DNA of 38,529 nt. It comes from Bacillota bacterium. Lineage in GTDB: Bacteria > Bacillota > UBA4882 > UBA10575. The translations under genes and the position numbers were made by a program. Under the pieces are notes generated by a model. The model was given only the letters and a program-made list of their open reading frames with translations. It did not search any database and was not told where the DNA came from. This document shows, in pieces, positions 24,125-32,861 of this stretch (within the stretch, counting starts at the first letter, position 1; the number at the start of each line of letters is the position of its first letter). The DNA is taken from contig JAAYHY010000072.1 of assembly GCA_012735135.1 (NCBI GenBank), forward strand, positions 1-38,529, in the 5' to 3' direction.

Positions 24125-25489
24125 GTGATTAACGGGCAAAAAAAACTGGTTGAACTCTTAATTAATTATTTGTCGGATAATCCTCTGGAAAAACTGCCGA
24201 AGATGTTTTCCCTGGTGGAGAAGCTGGACCGGGACCGATTGTACACTACGCAGATTCAGGCGACCAAAAAAGCATTGTTGGATGAGAACAGTAATTGGCG
24301 CCGTCTGGTTGAGAAGCTCTTTACCGAGGTGGATATCAAACTGATCAAAAAATTCCTGGAATGTTTCATTGTGAACGCCAATTTAGTGGGCGGACCGCGG
24401 GCCCGGGCGGCGGCCGAAAAACATGACTGCAACATTCCATGGGCTATTCTGATGGATCCGACCAGCGCTTGTAATCTTTCTTGCACCGGGTGCTGGGCGG
24501 CGGAGTATGGTTCCAAAAACAATTTATCCTACGAAGTGCTGGATTCCATTTGCCGTCAAGGCAAGGAATTGGGGATTTATTTCTATATTTTCTCCGGCGG
24601 TGAACCGCTGGTCCGGAAGAAAGATTTGATCAAACTCTGCGCCGCCCATCAGGATTGTTACTTCTTTGCCTTCACCAACGGAACCTTGGTGGACGAGGAG
24701 TTTTGCCGAGACTTGCTGCGGGTCGGTAATTTTGCTTTAGCCTTTTCGATTGAAGGGAATGAAGAGGCGACCGATCTGCGGCGTGGACAAGGGACTTACC
24801 GGAAGGTCGTTGCCGCCATGGAACTGATGCGCAAACATAAGTTATTGTTTGGTTACTCCACTTGTTACCACCGGTATAATACGGAAAGTGTGGGTTCGGA
24901 TGAATTTGTGGACGATATGATCGCCCGGGGATTCCGTTTCTCCTGGAACTTCACCTACATGCCGGTGGGCAAGGACGCCAAACCCGATTTCATAGCCACT
25001 CCCGGGCAACGGGCTTATATGTACCGGCGGATCCGTGAAATTCGGGCCGGCAAACCTATTTTTGCCATGGATTTCTGGAATGATGGCGAGTATGTGCACG
25101 GTTGTATCGCCGGGGGCCGGTGTTATATCCATATCAACGCCGCCGGGGATGTGGAACCCTGTGCGTTTATCCACTATTCCAACGTCAATATTCACGACGC
25201 AACCCTCCTGGAAGCCTTAAAATCGCCGCTTTTCCAAGCCTACCGCCGGCGGCAACCTTTCAACCAGAATCATCTCCGTCCCTGCCCGCTGCTGGATAAT
25301 CCCGAAGCCCTCCGGGAGATGGTGAAGGAATCGGGGGCCAAATCCACCGATATGCTTGCCCCGGAGGATGTGGAGGATTTATGCGCGAAAACCGCGCCGG
25401 CGGCGGCCAAATGGGCGCCGGTCGCCGCGGAGCTTTGGGCCGCCCGTGACGCAGCGCAGGCCTGCCCGGCTTGCGAAAGTAAAGGGTGA
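24125..25489 (+). CDS. Radical SAM protein with SPASM-like C-terminus
   Basis: S-adenosylmethionine radical enzyme of 454 residues, substrate unknown. A ~105-residue helical N-terminal region precedes the core. The cluster motif CNLSCTGC has Cys116, Cys120 and Cys123. The SAM-binding GGE is in YFYIFSGGEPLVRK. After the barrel, extra cysteines (CIAGGRCYIHINAAGDVEPC, then RPCPLLDNP) fit an auxiliary SPASM/Twitch iron-sulphur cluster. A further CPAC lies five residues from the end. The start GTG 24125 is backed by AAGGAGGAG. It is preceded by TetR-type operators and its own TetR gene, so it is probably induced by a ligand. No small precursor peptide gene is visible next to it, so a peptide-modifying role is not supported. 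Confidence 0.8.
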   Translation: MINGQKKLVELLINYLSDNPLEKLPKMFSLVEKLDRDRLYTTQIQATKKALLDENSNWRRLVEKLFTEVDIKLIKKFLECFIVNANLVGGPRARAAAEKHDCNIPWAILMDPTSACNLSCTGCWAAEYGSKNNLSYEVLDSICRQGKELGIYFYIFSGGEPLVRKKDLIKLCAAHQDCYFFAFTNGTLVDEEFCRDLLRVGNFALAFSIEGNEEATDLRRGQGTYRKVVAAMELMRKHKLLFGYSTCYHRYNTESVGSDEFVDDMIARGFRFSWNFTYMPVGKDAKPDFIATPGQRAYMYRRIREIRAGKPIFAMDFWNDGEYVHGCIAGGRCYIHINAAGDVEPCAFIHYSNVNIHDATLLEALKSPLFQAYRRRQPFNQNHLRPCPLLDNPEALREMVKESGAKSTDMLAPEDVEDLCAKTAPAAAKWAPVAAELWAARDAAQACPACESKG

Positions 25490-25528
25490 GCGCAAAAGGG
25501 ATCGAAAGAACATCTTCCCTAAGCTTAA

Positions 25529-25559
25529 CCGGGGACCCGTCAAGGCCTCCGGTTTTCTT
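25529..25559 (+). terminator. Terminator after the radical SAM gene
   Basis: CCGGGG (25529-25534) pairs with CTCCGG (25547-25552) with one G-T pair, followed by TTTTCTTCT. Confidence 0.55.
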
Positions 25560-25573
25560 CTCTGCGGAGCAGC

Positions 25574-25600
25574 AAAAAAAAAGACCCTTAACAAAGGGTC
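25574..25600 (-). terminator. Terminator of the lipoprotein gene
   Basis: On the minus strand GACCCTT, a 4-nt loop, AAGGGTC, then nine T. It lies about 40 bp after the stop codon of the minus-strand lipoprotein gene. Confidence 0.85.
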
Positions 25601-25637
25601 GAAGGGATAAGATTAGGGAAAATACTAACAGGTTGCC

Positions 25638-26612
25638 CTACTGGGGAGGATAGCCGAAAAAGTTTAATTTATCTATCTCTGTGCCATCTGTGATCTTTGC
25701 TTTTCCTTCACTATGGCCGTACAGCACTTTTCCCTGTGCAAGATAGGGCACCATTTCGCTAAAGGTCTTTCCTCTTAAATCTAAGCCGGTTGCCTGAAGA
25801 TCAATGAGGATATGGATTTTGAGGAATTGTCCATCGAATTCTTCCGGTAATTCACAGGTAACCGTTCCTCCGCCGCCGGAAGGGGTGGAACTGTGAATAA
25901 CATAGGCGTCCGGATCAATAGGATCCTCCATATCGCCCTCTTCGCCTTCGAAGGGAGTTAAATAGAAAGCGATCGGCTTACCTCCGGGCATGGGGTAGGT
26001 GTTAGACTGTTGATCATTATATACGGATGGGATCTTAAACTTTACTGTGATCTTTTCTTCTCCAGGTTCTCCGGGTTCTCCAGGTTCTCCGGGTTCTTCA
26101 GGTTCTTCAGGCTCTCCAGGTTCTCCAGGACTTCCGGGTTCTCCGGGATCTTCAATGGACGAACCAGTATAACCACTAAATTCAAAATCCGAGATCGTGA
26201 CGCCATCGCTTAGCGTGATTTTTTTGGGTTCGGATATTTGGCCCCATAGGATCTTTTTATTTATAATATCATTTTTTATGTCGTCGTATGTTTTTCCCCT
26301 AAGTTCGTAGTCGCCTTCTAAAATTACTATGGCAATGATATAGCGTTCTTTACCGAGCAGGGAATCGGGGATTTTAAAGGTGACCTTGCCGCCGCCGTCC
26401 TTGGTGCTCCGGGAGAAAATATAATCATAGTCTAAAGGCGTATTCTGGTCGAATTCGAGTAAAGAGTAAAACCTGACTGTTTTTCCGGCGGGGATTGGAA
26501 TCTCTTCGTCACTCGCTACATCTTTGAAGGTATCGGGCATAACGAAGTGGATTTGGGACGCGTTTGACTTTTTCTTTCCGCAACCGGTTAGGAAAAGGGT
26601 GATTAACATCAA
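25638..26612 (-). CDS. Lipoprotein with two similar domains and a collagen-like Gly-Glu-Pro linker
   Basis: Unrecognised surface lipoprotein of about 324 residues. It has a lipobox LFLTGC at residues 6-11 and a lysine-rich stretch after it. Two domains of ~115 residues resemble each other: each begins with a strand ending in IP, has PxGKxxxFY, a Gly-rich turn (DGGGKVTF, GGGGTVTC), an [EL]LRGKT helix start, a KxLxG motif and an F(S/F)GY ending. They are joined by about 30 residues of Gly-Glu-Pro repeats. The start is odd: only TTG 26612 or ATG 26609 is available. The in-frame codons just upstream (A-P-K-T-K-Y) look like a signal-peptide n-region but have no start codon before a stop. Codon use is AT-richer than the neighbours. 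No function is proposed. Confidence 0.7.
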   Translation of the reverse strand: MMLITLFLTGCGKKKSNASQIHFVMPDTFKDVASDEEIPIPAGKTVRFYSLLEFDQNTPLDYDYIFSRSTKDGGGKVTFKIPDSLLGKERYIIAIVILEGDYELRGKTYDDIKNDIINKKILWGQISEPKKITLSDGVTISDFEFSGYTGSSIEDPGEPGSPGEPGEPEEPEEPGEPGEPGEPGEEKITVKFKIPSVYNDQQSNTYPMPGGKPIAFYLTPFEGEEGDMEDPIDPDAYVIHSSTPSGGGGTVTCELPEEFDGQFLKIHILIDLQATGLDLRGKTFSEMVPYLAQGKVLYGHSEGKAKITDGTEIDKLNFFGYPPQ

Positions 26613-27009
26613 ATATTTAGTTTTTGGCGCGCCGGGTTAAAACGTATCCAAAAAGAATAGGAAATTTATAATCTAAGAATAGAATAAATAGAATGACAAT
26701 GACAGATAAGATCTTACTATGAATTCCCATAAATGTCAACAAAGCCGCGTAATTTCCGGTTTATTCCCAGGATAAACCATTCCTTCCTTATAATTTATAA
26801 GAAGTTTCGGTCCTTCCAAAAGCCAAGCCCCATCCTGGCTGAAAACCAGTAACATTGCCAATGAAATTTCCTCAAATTTAGTGTAAAATAGTACCTGCAA
26901 AGGACATTCCTTTGGTGTAGAATTAGAGGATTTCCATATGACCAAAGGGGTTGCCTACCCCTTTGCCTATCTTGTAAAACAGAAGAAAAAAGAAAGCGTG
27001 GGAGAACAA
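26613..27009. other. AT-rich intergenic region with two inverted repeats
   Basis: Upstream of both the minus-strand lipoprotein gene and the plus-strand glycosyltransferase. It contains an inverted repeat GGTTTAT-n7-ATAAACC (26758-26778) and a perfect 15-bp palindrome CTTATAATTTATAAG (26787-26801). A possible minus-strand promoter, TTGTCA with a T-rich -10 17 bp on, lies near 26670-26700. TAGAAT at 26918 could be a -10 for the rightward genes, without a good -35. No gene is supported here. Confidence 0.4.
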
Positions 27010-27837
27010 GTGAATTTGCTGGTCACCTTAGATTCGAACTATCTTAAGCCGCTGAGGGTAATGCTTTACTCGCTTTTCGTCAACAACCCTCAGGAGCAAA
27101 TTACTGTTTACCTATTGCATTCCAGAATCAAACCGGACGAGCTTTACAATCTTGAGCAATTTATTAACCAATACGGACACCGGCTGGTGGTGATCACGGT
27201 TGGGGAGGATGATTTCCAGGATGCGCCCGTGGTCAAGCATTACACCAAAGAAATGTATTACCGGCTATTGGCCTTTAAGTATCTCCCTGCCGATTTGGAG
27301 AGAATTCTCTATCTTGATCCGGATATTTTGGTTATTAACAGCATTAAAAACTTGTATGAGCTTGATCTGTCGGAATGGATGTACGCGGCTGCCTACCATG
27401 ACCGGTTGATGGTCAAGGAGATCAATAGGTTCCGGTTTCTCGAGTATGAACTCGAAGAGTATTTCAATTCCGGTGTTCTTTTGATGAACCTGACCCGGCA
27501 GCGCGAATTGATCGATGAGGAAGAGATTTATGCCTTTGTAGAGAAGAACAAAAGCCGGTTGATCCTTCCCGATCAGGATATTTTAAATTCACTCTTCGCC
27601 AAGCATATCAAGAAGGTTGATGAGATTGAGTTTAACTATGATACCAGGTTTTATAAGTATTTCCGGTTCTTGAGCAAAGGAAAAATTAACATGGATTATG
27701 TGATGCGCCATACGGCCATCCTCCATTTTTGCGGGAAAAAGAAGCCGTGGCAGAGCAATTACAGCGGGGAATTTCATGCGCTGTATAAGCACTATGAAAA
27801 GCTGGCTTTTGAAAATGCGGTTCAGATCAGAGCATGA
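27010..27837 (+). CDS. Glycosyltransferase family 8 protein
   Basis: Transfers a sugar from a nucleotide sugar, family of LgtC/glycogenin-like enzymes, cytoplasmic face. VNLLVTLDSNYLKPLRVML is the usual GT8 first strand. The metal-binding DxD is in RILYLDPDILVI. FNSGVLLMNL, DQDILN and the C-terminal HFCGKKKPW (His-x3-Lys-Pro-Trp) are GT8 signatures. Start GTG 27010 (GGGAG five bases upstream) gives the family N-terminus. ATG 26938 would add 24 residues (MTKGVAYPF...) with no family match but has a fair ribosome site, so it is not excluded. 79 bp ahead of an acyltransferase gene; the pair may build a glycolipid or cell-surface glycan. Confidence 0.85.
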   Translation: MNLLVTLDSNYLKPLRVMLYSLFVNNPQEQITVYLLHSRIKPDELYNLEQFINQYGHRLVVITVGEDDFQDAPVVKHYTKEMYYRLLAFKYLPADLERILYLDPDILVINSIKNLYELDLSEWMYAAAYHDRLMVKEINRFRFLEYELEEYFNSGVLLMNLTRQRELIDEEEIYAFVEKNKSRLILPDQDILNSLFAKHIKKVDEIEFNYDTRFYKYFRFLSKGKINMDYVMRHTAILHFCGKKKPWQSNYSGEFHALYKHYEKLAFENAVQIRA

Positions 27838-27916
27838 AAATGGGATCTTAAAGCAGGATCTGGAGCAGGCTGAGGAGAACCTAAAAGGGATTATTCTAAT
27901 CTTTGGGGGATTGTTC

Positions 27917-29143
27917 ATGGCGATCCATACGAAAACATCAAAAGCAATCTATAACGTTCTCCGTTTTATTATCGGAAGATGGCTTACCAAACGTTTTAAT
28001 TTACTAGTTGATGGCAAGGAGGTAGCAGCTTTAAAACCTCCTTATCTTATTTTGGCGAACCATACAAATTTTTGGGACCCTTTTTTTGTCGCTTGTTGGC
28101 TGCCCGAACCGGTCTATTTTGTCACCTCCGATGAATATTTCCGCCATCCCTTCTTAAGGATGGCGCTGAAATTAGTCCGGGCCATCCCGAAAAGTAAGTT
28201 TATCGCCGATTCTGAAACCGTGCGGGCGATTCTAAAGGTGAAAAAGGCCGGAGGGGTTGTGGGGGTCTTTCCCGAAGGGAAAAGAAATTGGGACGGTGGA
28301 GCCGAACCGATTGTTTATTCCACCTCCAAACTGATTAAAACCCTGAAGACGCCGGTCGTGGTTGCTTTATTGAAGGGAGCCCATCTTTCTAAGCCCCGGT
28401 GGGCCAGGAAGTCCCGCCGGGGTCAGGTTCTCGTCTCATATCAAGTGATTTTAACACCGGAGGAGATTACCCAGTTAACGGTGGATGAGATTTACACCCG
28501 GGTTTCGGCGGCCCTGGCGTACGATGAATACAAGTATCAGGAACAGGTCAAGATTCCCTTTAAGGGTGGGCGGCTGGCGGAAAACCTTGAGTTATTCCTC
28601 TTTATTTGTCCCCAGTGTCAAAGGATCGGCACGATGGAATCGAAAGGGGACCAATTTTTCTGTAACTACTGTGGCTACCGGGTAGCCTACGATGAATACG
28701 GCTATTTCCATCGCCTTTCTCCCCCCGCCCCTCAAGGATTGAACTTTCATCAGCCCCAGGAATGGAATCGCTGGCAGTTAGCATTGTTACAGGCCAAGAT
28801 TGCGGCCTGGCCGGAGAATTCCCAACCGCTCCTTGAGGACAAGTTTACCCTTTTGCTCCGCGGTTTGCGGTTGAAACCATTGAAAAAGTTGCACACCGGT
28901 CATTTACGGTTATTCCCTGAGGCCCTTGTCTTTGTTAGTCTGCAAGGGGTTGAGATCCGTTTTGACCTGGCCAAGATTAACGGCTTGAATGTTCAGTATA
29001 ATAACAAACTCGAATTTTATTATGAGAATAGCTTATACCGTTTTATTTTCCGGCCCCGGGTTTCAGCGTATAAATGGACAAAAGGGATCGAGCTTGTCTG
29101 CGCCTTGAAAACAAATGATAAAGGGGATATTGTCAATGAATAA
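27917..29143 (+). CDS. PlsC-like acyltransferase with zinc ribbon and extra C-terminal domain
   Basis: Membrane-associated phospholipid/glycolipid acyltransferase. The LPLAT domain covers about residues 20-200: motif I ANHTNFWDPFF (HX4D), motif III-like FPEGKRNWDGG, and a Pro-rich strand near TPVVVALLKG. Unusual for the family, a zinc ribbon follows (CPQC...CNYCGYR), then about 130 residues of beta-rich sequence with no recognised motif. The start ATG 27917 has GGGGGA at six bases and removes a lead that overlaps the glycosyltransferase gene out of frame. The 3' end overlaps the next gene by 8 bp, so acyltransferase and transporter are translationally coupled. Confidence 0.8.
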   Translation: MAIHTKTSKAIYNVLRFIIGRWLTKRFNLLVDGKEVAALKPPYLILANHTNFWDPFFVACWLPEPVYFVTSDEYFRHPFLRMALKLVRAIPKSKFIADSETVRAILKVKKAGGVVGVFPEGKRNWDGGAEPIVYSTSKLIKTLKTPVVVALLKGAHLSKPRWARKSRRGQVLVSYQVILTPEEITQLTVDEIYTRVSAALAYDEYKYQEQVKIPFKGGRLAENLELFLFICPQCQRIGTMESKGDQFFCNYCGYRVAYDEYGYFHRLSPPAPQGLNFHQPQEWNRWQLALLQAKIAAWPENSQPLLEDKFTLLLRGLRLKPLKKLHTGHLRLFPEALVFVSLQGVEIRFDLAKINGLNVQYNNKLEFYYENSLYRFIFRPRVSAYKWTKGIELVCALKTNDKGDIVNE

Positions 29144-30560
29144 TGAATGGACCTTTGTGCTGGATTTTGCCTTGGTGGGGTTGTTGTTGGCCTCGGCGAC
29201 GGTTTTAAAACGGAAGGTGTCCTTGTTCCGGAAATATCTGATGCCGGACGCGATCATCGCCGGGTTCCTCGGTTTACTGGCCGGGCCTAGTTGTTTAAGG
29301 TTGATCCCGCTGGATCTGGACCGTCTAGGGACGCTGGTTTACCATTTGATGGCGATTGGGTTTATCGCGTTGACCTTAAAAGACCGGGAGCGGGCAAAAA
29401 ACCGGGATATTACTAATACCGGAGCGATGATCGTCTCCACCTATTTGGTCCAGGGGATCCTCGGTTTTGGTCTCTCCTTATTGCTGGTTTCTCTCGTTTA
29501 TCCCGATTTATTCCCGCCTTTCGGTTTATTGTTGCCGCTTGGTTTTGGTCAAGGGCCGGGACAAGCCTATTCCATTGGCCGGCAATGGGAATCCCTGGGC
29601 TTTGCCAACGGGGGAAACATCGGCCTCTCCGTAGCGGCGTTGGGGTATATCTGGGCTTGCTTCGGTGGGGTCTTTTTGATTAATTTTTTGATCCGCCGGC
29701 ATAAAATCGACTGGCAAAAGCAGAAGCAGAAGCAGAATGCAAAAAAAGTGGTTTATGAGACGGATCACGCCGGCGAGATGGCCTTAAGTGAGTCGATTGA
29801 TAAGTTCTCGATTCAACTGGCCCTCATCGGCATTGTCTATCTGGTCACTTATCTGACGATCAGCGGGGTCAGTATTGTCCTGAAACCTTTCGGCACCTTC
29901 GGGACCACCCTTTCCCAGTTGTTATGGGGATTTCATTTTATCATCGCTTCCTTATATGCCCTGCTGACCCGGGCAGTGCTCAATTACGCCCAGCGGAAAG
30001 GCTGGATGCACCGGCCCCAACTCAGTAACTATTTGTTGCAAAGAATCTCCGGCGGCTGCTTTGATTTTATGATTGCCGCAGCGATTGCCGGGATTTCCTT
30101 AACCGTTCTCCGGGAGTACCTGGTTCCGACCCTAATTATCACGACCCTGGGCGGAATTTTGACGATGGTCTACATTTGTTTTGTCTGCAAACGCCTTTAC
30201 CGGCGGTATGGCCTCGAAAACACTCTGGCGCTTTACGGGATGTTGACCGGGACCATCTCCACGGGTTTAGCTCTCCTTCGGGAGGTGGATCCGGATTTTT
30301 CCTCGCCCAGTGCGGAATATATGGTCCTGGGCAGCGGTGTGGGGCTGGCTTTTGGTTTCCCCATGATGATTTTGCTAAATTTGCCGACAGTGGGATATGT
30401 TAATCAACAACCGGTCCTGTACTTCCTTTCCATGCTCGGGTTTGTTGCTTACCTGATTATCTTGGGTTTATTTATGTATTGGAACCGGCCGAAGAATATT
30501 ACGGCGGGGCCGTTGACCCTTGGTATTGACCAGATCGGCAGGGGCGAAAGGGTCTCTTAG
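29136..30560 (+). CDS. GltS-like sodium/glutamate symporter family membrane protein
   Basis: Polytopic inner-membrane protein of 474 residues with about 10-12 hydrophobic segments in two halves. The first half contains GFGQGPGQAYSIGRQWESLG at the place where GltS has its GGHGTA motif. The second has YGMLTGTISTGLALL where GltS has the matching re-entrant loop. So it belongs to, or near, the glutamate:sodium symporter family, but the substrate motif differs and glutamate transport is uncertain. A Lys/Gln-rich cytoplasmic loop (WQKQKQKQNAKK) lies near residue 200. ATG 29136 has AAAGGGG upstream and overlaps the preceding stop. A 12-bp direct repeat follows the gene. Confidence 0.72.
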   Translation: MNNEWTFVLDFALVGLLLASATVLKRKVSLFRKYLMPDAIIAGFLGLLAGPSCLRLIPLDLDRLGTLVYHLMAIGFIALTLKDRERAKNRDITNTGAMIVSTYLVQGILGFGLSLLLVSLVYPDLFPPFGLLLPLGFGQGPGQAYSIGRQWESLGFANGGNIGLSVAALGYIWACFGGVFLINFLIRRHKIDWQKQKQKQNAKKVVYETDHAGEMALSESIDKFSIQLALIGIVYLVTYLTISGVSIVLKPFGTFGTTLSQLLWGFHFIIASLYALLTRAVLNYAQRKGWMHRPQLSNYLLQRISGGCFDFMIAAAIAGISLTVLREYLVPTLIITTLGGILTMVYICFVCKRLYRRYGLENTLALYGMLTGTISTGLALLREVDPDFSSPSAEYMVLGSGVGLAFGFPMMILLNLPTVGYVNQQPVLYFLSMLGFVAYLIILGLFMYWNRPKNITAGPLTLGIDQIGRGERVS

Positions 30561-30580
30561 CATATAAAAGAGGAAAGGGA

Positions 30581-30605
30581 AAAGCTAAGTTAAAAAGCTA
30601 AGTTA
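30581..30605 (+). repeat. 12-bp direct repeat
   Basis: AAAGCTAAGTTA occurs twice (30581-30592 and 30594-30605) with one base between, in the 74-bp gap before the ZIP transporter gene. Probably a small local duplication. Confidence 0.8.
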
Positions 30606-30634
30606 CGAAAAGGATTAGCGAAGGGAGTGCCACT

Positions 30635-31444
30635 ATGCCGTTTACGGGAGAAAACCTGCTATTTGCGTTTGGCTTAACCTTACTAGCCGGTTTATCAACG
30701 GGCATCGGGAGTATTCTGGCCTTTTACGCCAAACAAACAAATAAAAAGTTCCTATCGGTGGCTTTAGGCTTTTCCGCGGGAGTAATGATTTATGTTTCAA
30801 TGATTGAAATCTTCGCGGAAGCCCGGGTTTCCTTGGAAACGGTCTACGGGTCCACCAAGGGTTATTGGGCAACAACCGTCGCCTTTTTTACCGGGATCGC
30901 CATTATTGCGTTGATTGATAAATTTGTCCCCAGCCCCGGGAATCCCCACGATATGCAGAGCGAAGAAGATGTGGAAGCAAAACCGAACGACCCGGCTTTA
31001 TTAAGATTGGGACTCTTTTCGGCGCTGGCCATTGCCATCCACAATTTTCCCGAGGGAATCGCCACCTTTGCCAGTGCGGTGAAAGACCCAACCTTAGGGA
31101 TTAGTATTGCGGTGGCGATCGCGATCCATAATTTACCGGAGGGGATTGTCGTTTCCGTTCCGGTCTATTATGCCACGGGGAGCCGGAAAAAAGCGCTTTT
31201 TTACTCGTTTATCTCCGGTTTTTCCGAACCGTTAGGTGCGGTTTTGGGCTATTTTCTGTTATTGCGTTTTCTCAGCGAAGCGATGTTTGGGTGGATCTTT
31301 GCCGCCGTGGCCGGGATCATGGTCTATATCTCCTTGGATGAACTGCTCCCGACCGCCGAAAAATACGGTGAACACCATTATGCGATCTACGGATTGATTC
31401 TAGGCATGCTCACGATGGCGTTTAGCCTCCTGATCTTTGCTTAG
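30635..31444 (+). CDS. zupT: ZIP-family metal transporter (ZupT-like)
   Basis: Divalent metal uptake protein, zinc and related metals, inner membrane. The 269 residues form about eight hydrophobic segments. The metal-site motifs are HNFPEGIATF (His136-) in TM4 and HNLPEGIVV (His165-) in TM5, typical of the ZupT/GufA branch. The acidic loop between TM3 and TM4 (DMQSEEDVEAKPND) is the variable region. GAAGGGAG lies before the ATG. No Zur-type operator was recognised. Confidence 0.92.
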   Translation: MPFTGENLLFAFGLTLLAGLSTGIGSILAFYAKQTNKKFLSVALGFSAGVMIYVSMIEIFAEARVSLETVYGSTKGYWATTVAFFTGIAIIALIDKFVPSPGNPHDMQSEEDVEAKPNDPALLRLGLFSALAIAIHNFPEGIATFASAVKDPTLGISIAVAIAIHNLPEGIVVSVPVYYATGSRKKALFYSFISGFSEPLGAVLGYFLLLRFLSEAMFGWIFAAVAGIMVYISLDELLPTAEKYGEHHYAIYGLILGMLTMAFSLLIFA

Positions 31445-31539
31445 TTTGTTTTCGCATTATAGTTTATTTAAATTATAAGTTTGCTAATGATAGGACCGTG
31501 ATGAAGCAATTGACGGATGAAGAAAAGGTGAGGGGTGGG

Positions 31540-32028
31540 ATGGGGATGATAAGTTTACTTACCGTCCAAACGCCCATCGGCCGCCTGGGGCTGGTGGAAG
31601 AAGAGAACCGCCTGACCAATCTCTATTTTGAACACGAAAGCCTCCCGCCCGGGTTGGAGGTTAGAAAAACGGAACTCCTGGCTGAGGCCAGTCAACAATT
31701 GCTTGAGTATTTCTCCGGGAAAAGAAGGGTTTTTACTTTGCCGCTGGCGCCCGCCGGGACCGGGTTTCAAAGACGGGTCTGGCAAGCTTTATGCCGGCTT
31801 CCCTACGGGGAAACCGTCAGTTACCAAGCGGTGGCCCGGGCCATCGGAAACGAAAAGGCTGTCCGGGCAGTGGGGCAAGCCAATCATCGCAACCCAATCC
31901 CAATCATAATCCCCTGCCACCGGGTGATTGGCAAGGGCGGCGCTTTAGTCGGTTACGGAGGTGGACTAAAAATCAAAGAAACCTTGCTGGCGATGGAGAA
32001 GGCATTTTTAAAGGGGCAAGCAGGATGA
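31540..32028 (+). CDS. ogt: Methylated-DNA-protein-cysteine methyltransferase
   Basis: Suicide DNA repair enzyme that takes the alkyl group from O6-alkylguanine. The active-site motif PIIIPCHRVIG has Cys126, and the helix-turn-helix with the Arg finger is in GETVSYQAVARAIGNEKAVRAVGQANHRNP. TGFQRRVWQAL starts the catalytic domain. Start uncertain: ATG 31540 has GGTGAGGGGTGGG before it and gives the usual short N-terminal domain; GTG 31498 or ATG 31501 would add 13-14 residues. The stop overlaps the next gene in an ATGA. Confidence 0.92.
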   Translation: MGMISLLTVQTPIGRLGLVEEENRLTNLYFEHESLPPGLEVRKTELLAEASQQLLEYFSGKRRVFTLPLAPAGTGFQRRVWQALCRLPYGETVSYQAVARAIGNEKAVRAVGQANHRNPIPIIIPCHRVIGKGGALVGYGGGLKIKETLLAMEKAFLKGQAG

Positions 32029-32861
32029 AGCCACGGACCAAAAGGATTTTCAAAGCGAACAATGATTGGCAGCGGGTGGAGGTCCTCAAAAGAAACCGGG
32101 AGAAACGCCATAAGTACCGGCAGTTTTTTGTCGAAGGGGTTCAAGCCATTAATTATGCTCTGGAATATAAGTGGCCGATCCGCTGGTTTGTTTATTCAAG
32201 GGAAAAACCTCTCTCTGCTTGGGCGGAGGAGGTTTTAGCCAATTCGCTGGCGGAGTTACACTTGGAGTTGCCTTACCAACTGATGGCCAAGTTAAGCGAG
32301 AAGGAAGAGGAAACCTCCGAACTGATTGCCGTGGTGGACATGGTTGAACGGGATTTGTCCACCATTGAAATGAAGGACGACTTGCTGGTAGTGGTTTTTG
32401 ACCGGCCTTCCAGCCACGGAAATTTAGGGACTTTAATCCGTTCCAGTGAGGCGCTGAAAGTGGATGCCTTAATCATTACCGGCCATGCGGTTGACCTTTA
32501 TGACCCGAAAACAATCCGGGCCAGTATGGGTACTTTTTTTGCGGTCCCGACCTTCAGGCTGCCTTCCCACCGGGAAGTTTTTTCCTGGTTTGAGCAGGTC
32601 AAGCAGAAACTCCCTACCTTTCAGGTGGTTGGTTCCACGGCTAAAGCCGATCTTTTGGTTGATGAGGCCAATTTAACTAAACCGATGGCTTTATTAATTG
32701 GCAATGAAACCTATGGGTTGAGCAATAACTATAAAGCGCTCTGTGACACGCTGGTGCGGATCCCGATGTACGGGGAGATCACTTCCTTTAACGTCGCATG
32801 TGCGGCCTCGATCATCCTCTATGAAATTGACCGGCAACACCGGAAAAACGACCGGAAGTGA
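32025..32861 (+). CDS. TrmH/SpoU-family RNA 2'-O-methyltransferase
   Basis: Methylates a ribose of rRNA or tRNA using S-adenosylmethionine. The 278-residue protein has an N-terminal substrate-binding part (KYRQFFVEGVQAINYAL) and a C-terminal trefoil-knot domain. Knot-domain motifs are FDRPSSHGNLGTLIRSSEAL (motif 1), LLIGNETYGLSNN (motif 2) and IPMYGEITSFNVACAASIILYEI (motif 3). The RNA target cannot be told from the sequence. Its ATG overlaps the ogt stop (ATGA), so it is coupled to ogt. A wrongly extended frame runs back 234 bp into ogt. Confidence 0.9.
   Translation: MKPRTKRIFKANNDWQRVEVLKRNREKRHKYRQFFVEGVQAINYALEYKWPIRWFVYSREKPLSAWAEEVLANSLAELHLELPYQLMAKLSEKEEETSELIAVVDMVERDLSTIEMKDDLLVVVFDRPSSHGNLGTLIRSSEALKVDALIITGHAVDLYDPKTIRASMGTFFAVPTFRLPSHREVFSWFEQVKQKLPTFQVVGSTAKADLLVDEANLTKPMALLIGNETYGLSNNYKALCDTLVRIPMYGEITSFNVACAASIILYEIDRQHRKNDRK

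Noticed and set aside
26060-26160. Short-period repeats at 26060-26160 as a possible CRISPR or satellite
   Set aside because: They are codons of the Gly-Glu-Pro linker in the lipoprotein gene; there are no spacers of constant length.
31791-32024. Extended start of the SpoU methyltransferase inside ogt
   Set aside because: The extension is the out-of-frame reading of ogt; ATG 32025 overlaps the ogt stop and gives the family N-terminus.
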